Shown: positions 7,031-16,800 of the stretch, in pieces
How the letters are laid out: each line of letters starts with the position of its first letter
Position numbering within the stretch: the stretch's first letter is position 1
DNA from: a virus
Direction: 5' to 3' (one strand)
IMG/VR virus record: IMGVR_UViG_3300021963_000611
Span: 1-24,931 of that record
Length of the DNA stretch: 24,931 nt
Made by a program: the position numbers and the translations under genes
Notes under the pieces: model-generated
What the model saw: only the letters and a program-made list of their open reading frames with translations
Databases searched by the model: none
What the model was told of the DNA's origin: nothing

Positions 7031-9945
7031 TGCCATATAATTTTGAAGCGACATTCGTACAACCATTACTAACACAACTTGACGCAGGACAGATCAAGGG
7101 GGCTGAGTCATGGGCGGATGCGATTACAAAAGCTTATATCAACACAATTAAAATGGGGCTTCCACAAGGAGCTCCTACAACATTACCAGCTCCAGGTTTA
7201 GCAGTTCCACCTGCACCACCTCCACCATATCCAATTGTCGTTACACCATTCACCACTGCCAATACTAAGAGTAAGGCAATGTATACTATTGTGCATGCGT
7301 ATTTCGTGGCTAAAGAGATGAAGCTTGAAAAGGGTGCGATTCAAAGTTTAATTGCATCGGTAAAGCAATTAATCATGAAAGTCAAGCAGAGGTATGGACA
7401 AGTTAAAGCTTTGGTAGAACGTATCAAGCAGATCACTGAGCAATTAAAGGAATTGCCTAAGCTGATAAAGGATATCATCACAGATATTAAAGAAGAGATC
7501 AAGAGTCAGATTGGAAAGGTAAAGGAGATATTCGATCAGATGAAATCGATGGAGGTTGATCTTGGACCAGTAGAGTGGAGCAACTTATTCCAACAAGAGT
7601 TAGCGTTGATTGACAAGCTAAAAAACTTTGATATTACCTCAATTGCGGGTATTAGGGATTTGGCTTTATTAATATCTTCTTATGGAAAACGTACCGATGG
7701 TATTATAGGTCTGTCTAACAATAGTCAAGCAGCAAAAAACTATTTTCAATCGAAGCTAATGGCAATAGCTCAGGAGTTTCTAAAGTTTGGTGACGCAGTT
7801 GTGGATCCAACAAAAATCCTCGACTTCCTAAACGGAATAGCAGCTGCAAGACCTCGAATAGATCGGTTATTACAAAAGGTAAAGCGATTCGATCTGTTTG
7901 TACGATTCTTGCAACCAAAGCTTAGAAAGCTGGAGTACAAAAAGAAGGAGTTGATTAAGAAGATTCGTGAAGCTATACAACCAAAGATATTAGAGCTTCA
8001 GAAGAAGTTGAGTGACAAAGTCGCAGAGTATACTAAGAGATTCCAAAACAGCAAAGTAGCTTCTTTATACAAGAATGCGAAAAAGACGATAAACGATTAC
8101 AAGCAGAAATATCAGAAGAAGGTTAAGAGGGAGAAGGATAGAATCATGCTGCTCAAAAAAGCATATCAACAGACAATAAAAGCTGTTGGTACGTCAACAG
8201 CATTGATAGAAGGTCTAAAGCTGGAGTTCAAGAGCATTCAGAGTGAGATCGAAGAATATCAGCAAAAGCTAAAGAACATCGATCTTCCAGAATTTAATAA
8301 ACCTACACCGCCAGATTTTGACTTGCAGGGGTTGAGTCCTAAAGCTTTGAAAGCTGAGTTAGATAAGGCTAAGGACTATTTCAACTCCCTAGGTCTTGCT
8401 GAGTTTGGTAGTTTGGGAGCATTGGTAATTACGCAAGTGAAGTGTGACTTCACAGTATTCAAAACGTTTTTTGAACGCAAGAGAAATACCATCAAGAAGT
8501 ATGTTGATGAGATAGTTGAATTGGAAAAGACTGTTAAAGGGTTGTTTAATACATTGCAGGAAATCCGAGATACTAAAAAGAAGAATCGAAAGAGAGTTGA
8601 TGCTAATAAGTCTAATTTTGAGGCTTGGGCATCTAAGAGACTAAAGTCTATGAAGGATGTTATGCACACATTAGTTGTGTGGATGAAACCAACACTCAAC
8701 CGTATTAAGCAGTGGATCTCTAAGAAGATTAAACAAGTAACCGACTTTATCAAGAATGACTTGAGAAAGTTTGAGGAAGACTTGAAGGTGTTTGCAATCA
8801 ACCTATTACCGATAAAGAGTGATTTACAAGATAAAAAAGACGCCAAATTAGAAGCAGAAGCTAAACTACGAAAAATACGAGATAAGATCGCTAAGATTAA
8901 GAGATTAATCAAATTAGGATCCTTTGTGCAGAAAATGGTGAAAGGCTCGTTAAAGCTGATTAATAACGTTTCTACAGGCAATATAAAATTATCAGAGAAT
9001 GAGCTTCATATAAACACCTTCCTGGATGGTTATTATGGTTTGAAAGTGGAACAATCACCAAGCCAACAACCAATGTTAATGGATCAAAAACGTAGATTTA
9101 AGGACGAGTTCAAGGCTTTGTTGGTTATTGAAGCGTTGGTGTATGGTTTGATTGAGACAGCTAAGGATATTAAGGATACGGACTTCAAAGCAGAGCTAGA
9201 AAAGCTTCTTCAAAATGCTAAGAGTAATACGCCTGGAGTAAATACACTAAAAGCTATTCAAGGACTGGCAACAAACCCACCAAAAGACCTCAACACACTC
9301 AAATCAACGCTTGAGTCATTAGGTACGGATCTAGTGGTTGATAGTTCTATGGCTACTAACATCCTTAATCTTGAACGTAAGTACTTGCTACGAAGTCGTG
9401 AGACTGTAAAAGTGTTGTGTGATTCTAAGAAGATCCAGAACACTAAGTTTGCTCCAAAGTTGGATAAAATTAAAAACACGTTAGAGAAAAATCAATCATT
9501 CATCCTGCTAGGTTTTAAGATGCTTAATGAGGAGTTGAAGAAGTTTGTTGCTTGGATTAAGAAGAAAATAAAAAAGGTTGTGGATGCGATCAAGGTAAAA
9601 CTACAAGCTATTCGAGCAAAGGTTGAAAAGCAGGCGCAAGAAGAGGTGAAAAAGTATACCGAAAAGAAAGTTAATTTGGAAGCTCCTATAATGAGCGCAG
9701 TACTCGGATTAGCAGCACGAGCTTTGTGGACAGGAGCAACATGGACCAGTCCGGCCGGAGTACAGCACGTTTCATTAAACATTGGAGTTTTCAAACCAAT
9801 GAAGGCAAAGAGTACTGATGGTGCTTCTGTGATGATTCGTGAAATGGCCAAAGGGTTTGAGGCTCAGCTAACGGTGATGAGTGGTTTAGTAATCCCACCA
9901 GCTAACACTGGTATACCACCTCTGCCATTTACGGGCTACAAATAA
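7030..9945 (+). CDS. Long helical tape-measure-like tail protein
   Basis: 971 aa. From about residue 90 to 880 the protein is dominated by Lys/Glu/Gln/Leu-rich helices, many with heptad character (for example QLIMKVKQRYGQVKALVERI and VKGLFNTLQEIRDTKKKNRK), and it has almost no cysteine. The N-terminus has a Pro-rich linker (45-70, including VPPAPPPPYP), and the C-terminal about 85 residues switch to a compact Gly/Ala/Pro-rich domain ending TGIPPLPFTGYK. Size, helicity and position in the hub block fit the tape-measure / hub length-determining protein (T4 gp29, 590 aa). No specific gp29 motif is visible, so a long structural coiled coil of another role is possible. If the whole were extended helix it would span roughly 145 nm (1.5 A per residue), longer than the T4 tail. 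Confidence 0.66.
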   Translation: MPYNFEATFVQPLLTQLDAGQIKGAESWADAITKAYINTIKMGLPQGAPTTLPAPGLAVPPAPPPPYPIVVTPFTTANTKSKAMYTIVHAYFVAKEMKLEKGAIQSLIASVKQLIMKVKQRYGQVKALVERIKQITEQLKELPKLIKDIITDIKEEIKSQIGKVKEIFDQMKSMEVDLGPVEWSNLFQQELALIDKLKNFDITSIAGIRDLALLISSYGKRTDGIIGLSNNSQAAKNYFQSKLMAIAQEFLKFGDAVVDPTKILDFLNGIAAARPRIDRLLQKVKRFDLFVRFLQPKLRKLEYKKKELIKKIREAIQPKILELQKKLSDKVAEYTKRFQNSKVASLYKNAKKTINDYKQKYQKKVKREKDRIMLLKKAYQQTIKAVGTSTALIEGLKLEFKSIQSEIEEYQQKLKNIDLPEFNKPTPPDFDLQGLSPKALKAELDKAKDYFNSLGLAEFGSLGALVITQVKCDFTVFKTFFERKRNTIKKYVDEIVELEKTVKGLFNTLQEIRDTKKKNRKRVDANKSNFEAWASKRLKSMKDVMHTLVVWMKPTLNRIKQWISKKIKQVTDFIKNDLRKFEEDLKVFAINLLPIKSDLQDKKDAKLEAEAKLRKIRDKIAKIKRLIKLGSFVQKMVKGSLKLINNVSTGNIKLSENELHINTFLDGYYGLKVEQSPSQQPMLMDQKRRFKDEFKALLVIEALVYGLIETAKDIKDTDFKAELEKLLQNAKSNTPGVNTLKAIQGLATNPPKDLNTLKSTLESLGTDLVVDSSMATNILNLERKYLLRSRETVKVLCDSKKIQNTKFAPKLDKIKNTLEKNQSFILLGFKMLNEELKKFVAWIKKKIKKVVDAIKVKLQAIRAKVEKQAQEEVKKYTEKKVNLEAPIMSAVLGLAARALWTGATWTSPAGVQHVSLNIGVFKPMKAKSTDGASVMIREMAKGFEAQLTVMSGLVIPPANTGIPPLPFTGYK

Positions 9946-9954
9946 AACCGAACA

Positions 9955-9970
9955 CTATTTATATTAAAAC
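9955..9970 (+). promoter_or_regulatory. Late-promoter-like motif before the gp25/gp6 block
   Basis: CTATTTATATTAAAAC sits in the 28-nt gap before ATG 9974 and is nearly identical to the copy before 19413 (15 of 16 bases). The core TATTTATA (9956-9963) is the exact reverse complement of the T4 late -10 TATAAATA. It ends 3 nt before the start codon. Confidence 0.6.
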
Positions 9971-9973
9971 AAG

Positions 9974-10411
9974 ATGAAAGGATCTGAATTTGTAAACCTT
10001 TTACGTAAAGTGATTCGTGAAGAAGTGCGATCAGTCGTAAAAGAAGAGCTGAAACAAGCTCTCAAACCAGTTATCGTCGAAAATACAACAAAGGTTTCGA
10101 AGGCAACTACACCAACTGCTCCAAAAAAAGCAGCACCAACAACCAAAGCGCCTAAGTTTGAAGGACCAATGGCTGGTATCCTAGCTGAGACTTATCAGTC
10201 AATGCTAATGGATCCAGTAGAGGATCCCGAAGCAGAGTGGCCTGATATGAACATGGGTGGAATGATGAGTAATATGGTACAAGGACAGCCAATGCCAATG
10301 TCACAAGGAGGTGTAGCTGCGATGAACCAGGAAGTAAATATGGATAGTTTGATGCGCGACTATTCTCACGTATTAAAGGCATCTGAACAAAAGTCGCAAG
10401 GTAGATTCTAA
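9974..10411 (+). CDS. Small structural-type protein with basic helix and Met-rich tail
   Basis: 145 aa, family not recognised. Residues 3-35 form one long charged amphipathic helix (LLRKVIREEVRSVVKEELKQ). An Ala/Thr/Pro/Lys linker follows (39-61), then GPMAGILAETYQSMLMDP, then a Met/Gly-rich segment (92-125, with MNMGGMMSNM and PMPMSQGG). A short C-terminal part, MDSLMRDYSHVLKAS, completes it. This modular, low-complexity layout suits an adaptor or a protein that binds a larger assembly by its helix. Its stop overlaps the gp25 start by one base, and it directly follows a promoter motif, so it leads the wedge transcription unit. A role in baseplate assembly is likely from context only. Confidence 0.7.
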   Translation: MKGSEFVNLLRKVIREEVRSVVKEELKQALKPVIVENTTKVSKATTPTAPKKAAPTTKAPKFEGPMAGILAETYQSMLMDPVEDPEAEWPDMNMGGMMSNMVQGQPMPMSQGGVAAMNQEVNMDSLMRDYSHVLKASEQKSQGRF

Positions 10412-10836
10412 TGGCAGTCGAAATAAAATTACATCCGCTTGATTTTGAACCAGACGTTGCAGTCGGTATTGATCTTCCTATGATCAGTGGCGTAGGCGCA
10501 GCTTTCAAGATGAATTACACAACACTAGATCAAGCAGTAGCAAACGCTAAAAACCTTCTACTAACTAATAAAGGTGAACGTATAATGCAGCCTGACTTTG
10601 GATGTGATTTGAGAAGTACTCTGTTTGAAAATATTACAGAGGAGCTTACTGTTACGATGGATAATACCATCCGTGAGAGTTTTGATTATTGGCTTCCTTA
10701 TATATTTATTAACAAGCTGACTATAACACCATACCCCGAAAATAACCGTATCAACATTTTGATGGAGATTAGTTTAGAGGGTAACAAATTTGACACAAGA
10801 TCAATCCAGCTTGAATTGACAAATACGAACGGATAA
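10411..10836 (+). CDS. 25: gp25-like baseplate wedge protein
   Basis: 141 aa, close to T4 gp25 (132 aa). The conserved gp25/GpW core is clear at 42-73: AVANAKNLLLTNKGERIMQ followed by PDFGCDLRSTLFE, the LxTxxGERxMxPxFGCxL...FE pattern of the family. The C-terminal strand region (KLTITPYPENNRINILMEIS) fits too. In contractile tails gp25 joins the wedge core to the sheath and primes sheath polymerisation. It is followed after 4 nt by gp6, the usual order of these two genes in T4-like and related contractile systems. It has no unusual features beyond the 30-residue N-terminal arm. Confidence 0.93.
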   Translation: MAVEIKLHPLDFEPDVAVGIDLPMISGVGAAFKMNYTTLDQAVANAKNLLLTNKGERIMQPDFGCDLRSTLFENITEELTVTMDNTIRESFDYWLPYIFINKLTITPYPENNRINILMEISLEGNKFDTRSIQLELTNTNG

Positions 10837-10840
10837 AACA

Positions 10841-12733
10841 ATGGCAAATATATCTAAAACAACATCGAAAGATATTAAGTACCTTGGTAGGGACTTTGAC
10901 TCTCTTAAAAAGGGATTAATTGACTTTGCCAGAATTTACTATCCGAATACGTACAATGACTTCAACGAAGCATCACCAGGAATGATGTTTGTTGAAATGG
11001 CTGCTTACGTTGGTGATGTGTTGAACTACTACGTTGACTCCCAATTCAAAGAGTCAATGCTTTTACACGCTACCGAAACACGTAGCGTAATGTCTATTGC
11101 ATCTGCAATGGGCTACAAACCAAAGATGTCTACACCATCAATTGTAGACGTTGATATATTTCAGCTACTACCACCATCAGGAAGCGGTAATCAAACAGCA
11201 CCAGATATGCGTTACGCATTGAAAATCGAACCAGGTATGCGTTTGAGAAGTAGTGTTGGCAGTACTGAGTTTATGGTTCAGAACAAGGTTGACTTTTCAA
11301 TCAACAATCAATTTGATCCAACAACCATTTCGGTATATAAATTGGATGGTAGTGGTTTGCCAGAATATTACATGGCTAAGAAGACGGTTAAAGCTGTTTC
11401 AGCTCAACCAAAGACAATGACTGTCGATGTCACATCACCTACCAAATTTTTCAAATTCCTAATTCAAGATACAAACCTAATCGGTATAGACTCAATTAAG
11501 GATGCAGATGGGAATATTTGGTATGAGGTACCTTACCTAGCTCAAGATACGATTTTTGAAAAATTACAAAATACAACATACAATGATCCTGATGCTGCTG
11601 TTTATAGTAGTGAGACGCCTTATCTAATGAAACTGAAACGTGTACCTAGAAGATTTATTTCTAGAGTCACTGAAGATGGAATAGAGGTGCAATTCGGATC
11701 GGGAGTTAGCTCATCGCCAGACGAAGAGTTATTGGCAACACCAGAGAATATCAGTCTTTCCTTACCTACTGGAAAGGATGATATTGATTGGTCAGTAGAT
11801 CCAGCAGCTCCAGTGATTACTAAGGCTTACGGTATTGCTCCATCAAACACAACGTTGACAGTAACCTATTTAGTTGGTGGTGGTATTAGCTCAAATTCAC
11901 CGAGTAATACAATCAACGAGATTATTGGCGTTGACACCTCGGGCACAAGTTTGCCAACTTCTAATCCAACACTGAATGCAACAATCTTCAACTCAGTAGC
12001 AGTAAACAACGCGGTGGCAGCTTCTGGCGGTCGTGGTGCTGAGACTTTAGATGAGATTCGAGAAAACGCAATTGCACAACTTGCATCTCAAAACAGGGCA
12101 GTAACAAAGGAAGATTATATTGTAAGAGCTTATGCAATGCCAAATGTATTTGGTAGTGTTGCTAAAGTTTACATAAGCCCAGACGAACAAAACAACATTC
12201 AATCGTCGGAAGTTAATGACACAGTGGCAAACCCACTAGCATTGAATATGTACATGCTTGGATATGACAACAATAAGAATTGTGTGAAAGTTAACCGAGC
12301 TGTGAAAGAAAACTTGAAAACATATCTATCACAATATAGAATGCTGACAGATAGCATTAACTTTAGAGATGCTTATGTCATCAATATAGGAGTTGATTTT
12401 GATGTCATTCCAATTCCTAGCTTTAATGCAAATGAGGTTATTTTGGGTTGTGTGACAGCTCTAAAATCCTACTTTGAGATTGACAAATGGCAGATCAATC
12501 AGCCTATTGTATTTAGTGACCTATTCAACACACTACTCAAAGTTAATGGTGTACAGACTGTGACAGGGATTAAGATCAAGAATCTTAATGATGAATTGCA
12601 AGGATACAGCAATGTGTATTACGATATTCAAGAGGCTACTCGAAACGGTATAGTATACCCAAGTCTAGATCCAGCCATATTCGAAGTAAAGTATCCAAAT
12701 AACGATATAAAAGGACGCATAGTAACATTCTAA
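10841..12733 (+). CDS. 6: gp6-like (J-family) baseplate wedge protein
   Basis: 630 aa; T4 gp6 is 660 aa. The N-terminal domain (about 9-95) carries the hallmark sequence: DIKYLGRDFDSLKKGLIDFA, then YPNTYNDFNEASPGMMFVEM, then AAYVGDVLNYYVDSQFKESM. The J-like core motif GGRGAETLDEIRENAIAQL (397-415) with SQNRAVTKEDYIVRA after it is also present. This protein forms the ring of the baseplate wedges (two copies per wedge in T4), linking gp25 and gp53 to the peripheral parts. Middle residues 140-390 are strand-rich and more variable, as usual. It lies 4 nt after gp25 and 2 nt before the DNRLRE-domain gene. Confidence is high for the family. Confidence 0.94.
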   Translation: MANISKTTSKDIKYLGRDFDSLKKGLIDFARIYYPNTYNDFNEASPGMMFVEMAAYVGDVLNYYVDSQFKESMLLHATETRSVMSIASAMGYKPKMSTPSIVDVDIFQLLPPSGSGNQTAPDMRYALKIEPGMRLRSSVGSTEFMVQNKVDFSINNQFDPTTISVYKLDGSGLPEYYMAKKTVKAVSAQPKTMTVDVTSPTKFFKFLIQDTNLIGIDSIKDADGNIWYEVPYLAQDTIFEKLQNTTYNDPDAAVYSSETPYLMKLKRVPRRFISRVTEDGIEVQFGSGVSSSPDEELLATPENISLSLPTGKDDIDWSVDPAAPVITKAYGIAPSNTTLTVTYLVGGGISSNSPSNTINEIIGVDTSGTSLPTSNPTLNATIFNSVAVNNAVAASGGRGAETLDEIRENAIAQLASQNRAVTKEDYIVRAYAMPNVFGSVAKVYISPDEQNNIQSSEVNDTVANPLALNMYMLGYDNNKNCVKVNRAVKENLKTYLSQYRMLTDSINFRDAYVINIGVDFDVIPIPSFNANEVILGCVTALKSYFEIDKWQINQPIVFSDLFNTLLKVNGVQTVTGIKIKNLNDELQGYSNVYYDIQEATRNGIVYPSLDPAIFEVKYPNNDIKGRIVTF

Positions 12734-12735
12734 TT

Positions 12736-13824
12736 ATGGTAATAAGATTCTATCCAACAAAGGACGCCACAATATACGAGGCAAACCCAAATAAAAATAC
12801 TGGGTTGGATGCCATATTGGAACTAAACAAGACAATCACAGCTACTGGTGCATATAATTCTAGGGTATTGTTGGGATTTGATTATTCCGCAATATCCTCT
12901 AGCATAGCTGCATTAGGAGTCAATCCGAAGAGTTGTAGTTTTGGTTTGAGAATGTATACAGCAACAGCTGATGAGATTCCAACAGACTACACTTTATATG
13001 CATATCCTATTGGTGATACTTGGGATATGGGTGTTGGAAGATCCACAAACATTCCAATCACTACAACTGGCGTAAGTTGGTTGTATCGTGAGTCAGAGGA
13101 TATTCCTTCAACAGCTTGGCCTACTGCATCATTTCCAGCTGGAACAACCAGCTCTTGGAATGGTTCGGTTGGCGGTGGTATTTGGTATACCTCTTCAGCA
13201 GCATCACAATCATATTCATACACAACCACAGACATTGACATGGATGTGAATAGTATTATGAGAGGTGTTCAATCAGGAAGTTTTCCTTTCTATGGATTCT
13301 TGATTAAGAAGAGTGATACGGATGAAGCTTCAGCTAAATTGTTTGGAAGCTTAAAGTTCTTCAGTAAAGATACAAACACAGTTTACTTACCAGTACTTGA
13401 AGTCAAGTATGACGATAGTGTAAATGCTCAGTCATTAACACCAATTAACGTAAACGAGGAGAATCGAATTATATTAACAAACTTAAAAAAGTCGTACCCG
13501 GAAAATTCAAGACCAATTTTTAGAATTTCGGCAAGACCGTTATATCCGCCGTACACATTCAGTACTGTAGATCCTCACTTGGTAGAATACAGATTACCAA
13601 CTGGATCCCAGTATGCTGTGTATAGTGCTCAAAGTGAGGATGTTGTTATTGATTTTAGCAACTACACAAAGGTGAGTGACGACGCTGCAGGCAACTATAT
13701 AAAATTGCACTTGGATAGTTTTCAACCAGAAAGATACTACAAACTATTGTTTAGAGTTCCTAATGGAGATGGTACATATGAAGTGTACGACAACAAGTGG
13801 ATTTTCAAAGTTGCACGTAGCTAA
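12736..13824 (+). CDS. DNRLRE-type domain virion protein
   Basis: 362 aa. The N-terminal about 225 residues look like a DNRLRE beta-jelly-roll: FYPTKDATIYEANPNKNTG, SRVLLGFDYSAI, YPIGDTWDMGVGR, TGVSWLYRE and a GGGIW segment, the family's usual spacing of a DATI start, an R-LL-FD strand, WD-G-GR and SW. Such domains occur on extracellular and surface proteins and are often taken to bind glycans. The C-terminal part (about 240-362) is a second beta domain ending in RYYKLLFRVPNGDGTYEVYD and IFKVARS, without a recognised family. It follows gp6 by 2 nt and overlaps the Ig-protein start by 1 nt. In T4 this position holds gp7 and gp8, but I see no similarity. Role: probably peripheral baseplate or host-recognition. 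Confidence 0.7.
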   Translation: MVIRFYPTKDATIYEANPNKNTGLDAILELNKTITATGAYNSRVLLGFDYSAISSSIAALGVNPKSCSFGLRMYTATADEIPTDYTLYAYPIGDTWDMGVGRSTNIPITTTGVSWLYRESEDIPSTAWPTASFPAGTTSSWNGSVGGGIWYTSSAASQSYSYTTTDIDMDVNSIMRGVQSGSFPFYGFLIKKSDTDEASAKLFGSLKFFSKDTNTVYLPVLEVKYDDSVNAQSLTPINVNEENRIILTNLKKSYPENSRPIFRISARPLYPPYTFSTVDPHLVEYRLPTGSQYAVYSAQSEDVVIDFSNYTKVSDDAAGNYIKLHLDSFQPERYYKLLFRVPNGDGTYEVYDNKWIFKVARS

Positions 13825-16800
13825 TGAGGTTTCCAGATAATTCATTAAACGGTGATCTAAACGATAATATCGCTCCAAAGATATCAGGTAGCGTTACCAG
13901 AATCTCTGCGTCTGATTTGAATGAGAATGAGACGGTTTATGATCTATTACCAGTAATTGTCAACAGACCACCAGTAATAACCAAATCAATCTCAGAGGCA
14001 TCATCACCTCCAATTAAGCCATACACAGCTGCAAATGCAACTGGCGAGGCTATGTACCAATTCCCGGATGGAACGGTGAAGATAAACTTGGGTGCAAAAG
14101 TAACTCTCAGAGTCAAAGCTGAACAACCACCCATCCTAAATGTAGAGAATGGTGTACCAACAATGATCAAATCAACACAGGGTTTGACTTATGTTTGGCG
14201 TAAAGATGGTCAGATGATAGTTTCTGAGTATCGTGAGTCTTTAGCATCGTCTGTAACAGTGAAAGGATCTCAACTGGTGTTTGATAACATGCAACCAAGA
14301 GACGCTGGAACATACACTTGCGAAATCTCGAACGATATTGGTACAGTATCTAGCGAACCGATACAAGTAGAGGTCTTAAACCTAGACTTCGACTCCTACT
14401 TTTATAGAAATCTCATTAAGAATCCATACGGATTAGATGGTACAAATGACTGGTCAGCAAATAATGATGATTTAACTACTAAGGCATTAGTTAAGACTGA
14501 ATCACCGCAAGACTTTATACAACCCAATAAGGTAAACCTATTTGGTTATACTATGGATATGATGCATCCAAGGCCATATCAAATTGAACCTGGTGTCATA
14601 CAAGATTTGAAAATGACTGACACGTTTCTCAAATCAGGTGCTTCTTACTTTACCAGAACGAGATATAAGTTTGAAACAAAGGGTGGTTCTTTTCTAGTAA
14701 GAGCTTATCAAGATATTGATCTATCGGATATTCAATGGCTGATTAAGGGTGGGGTATTTGGTGTTGAAGGTGTGAGAGCTTTCTTCAGCTGCTATATAGG
14801 AATGGCATTGCCATCCTTCATTCCAGTGAAAGAGCTGATTAGCTTGGATCAACGCACTAAGGATACTAACTACGTTATGAGCAGACCTCGTGTAAGTGCT
14901 CAAAACTTCTTAATGGCTGGCCCATCACATGGTCCAAACGAGAATGTTAGTGTGTACTTTGAGGAGTATGATAATGAGACTAGGCTGACTTCTAAGTTAA
15001 TGAGGGAAGATGGTTCTGTGAATGAAGTTAGTGAGCGTATTGCCTTTACGGATCCATGGAGTAAGCGTATGGCAAACTACTGGGGTCAACAGTATTACAA
15101 AAACGATATCTACGGTTTAGGTGAAAAGTCTAAGAGCGATGGTAGAGATGCCACATTATTCACAGCGGATGAATTATACCCAGATCCAAAAACACGATTT
15201 ACATATGGTCAGTATGTGGAGTTTAATAAAGCAATCATTGCAAAACTAAACCCACAAACTACAAAGGTACGAATTACACTAAACTTCAACACTACCGACT
15301 GGCGTTTATTTGAAATGTGGCGAGATGCCTATGAACAGGGTGATGAGATTTTGGATTTTGTGAGTTGGGAAGCACCGTATGAAAGACATAAGTGGACTAG
15401 ACCAGCTTTGGATTGGGGTAAACTGATTGTTCCACAACTAGTGTCTGGTGATGCTGTTAAGGATCGCCTAAGCGCTGATCAATTAAAAACCTACAAAAGT
15501 AAGACTATTGTAGAAAAAGCCGGCTCTGCACAAGATCCACGTGGAATGGTTACTGGTTTGAATTTAGCATTACTGCCAGTATTAACACAGCATCGTGATG
15601 CTACAAACTACTACACATCAATTACGCTAGCACCAAACGAAACACCACAATCGACATTAGAAAGTGGCCTGCAAGTTGGTAGAGATTACGATCCTTATGG
15701 TCTAGCTACAAGAAAATTAAACCTACAGTTTGGATTCAATACAAGTCCAACGCCAAAGTTGAACAAGCTAGGTAGGGTGGTGATGGATCATAAATTAGAA
15801 TTGGGATTGAGTATTCAAAATCCTGGTGAAAAGACTGCTAAAAGACTCGATGTCGATGCTGATAATCTATTACCGTTTGCACCAAATAAAGGTGTGTTCT
15901 ATGAAAAATCTAACACACTCAAGCAAGCCTCTAGTAATATGGCAGCTCTGAGTAGTTACATAAGATACAATACTACTAGCAAAGACTTAAAATTAGCAGC
16001 GTTTAGTACCTACAAAAAGACAGCTGTCGATCCATTACACGATGACAAATATGTTCTCGTAGATGGTGGTGAAAGAGCACCACTACAAGGGGATGAGGAG
16101 TTTAAGGTGTGGAATAATAAGGTAAGATTTGAACTACTATTCAGTTTACCTAGTTCTAGTGTCCAGCAGACACAAGTTAATACGATTTTTTCGGGAGCTC
16201 CACAACCACCAACATATCCACGTCTGCAGAAGTATGAACTAACAATAGATTTCTCAAACAAGAATAACAAAAAGGCACTATTAAAGCGAACAGCTGCAAT
16301 GCCTGGTCAAGGAGCAGGATCCTTCGAATTATCTTATGAGATTGATCCATACGGAAAACTCATAATGCAAATGCCTGACAATCTCGTCTACGGTAGCTCT
16401 ATAATTGGTGGATGGGGTTATACAGCTAAGAAGGAGGATATTGTGATAGCTGATACACCAATCAATCTGTTGAGAGGTCTAAAAGAAAGTGTTATAGTAC
16501 CGGGCGTTCGGCAGTCAAAGGGTGTAGAAGTGTTAGATCACGTAAATTCGATAATCGATAAAGTTAGATCAACCTCTCAATCACGGATCTCTGGCTCTGC
16601 TGCGTACACAGAACTTAACACTTTGGAGAGATATTACAAGCAACTAGATTCCTATCAGAAGGGGTTGATTCAAAATATCAGTCAACCACAATTTGCCGCT
16701 GTTGAGGCAATATGCAAGACGTCTATAACAGTAAATTGGACTGATTTGTTTGGTGCACCAAAACTACGAAACACTACTGAGATGCCTTCTTTAATAGGCG

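Noticed and set aside
8376-8981. Long minus-strand open frame (201 aa) inside the tape-measure-like gene.
   Set aside because: It is the antisense of a Lys/Glu-rich coiled coil, giving Phe/Leu/Ser-rich translation, a known artefact. No promoter or neighbour supports it.
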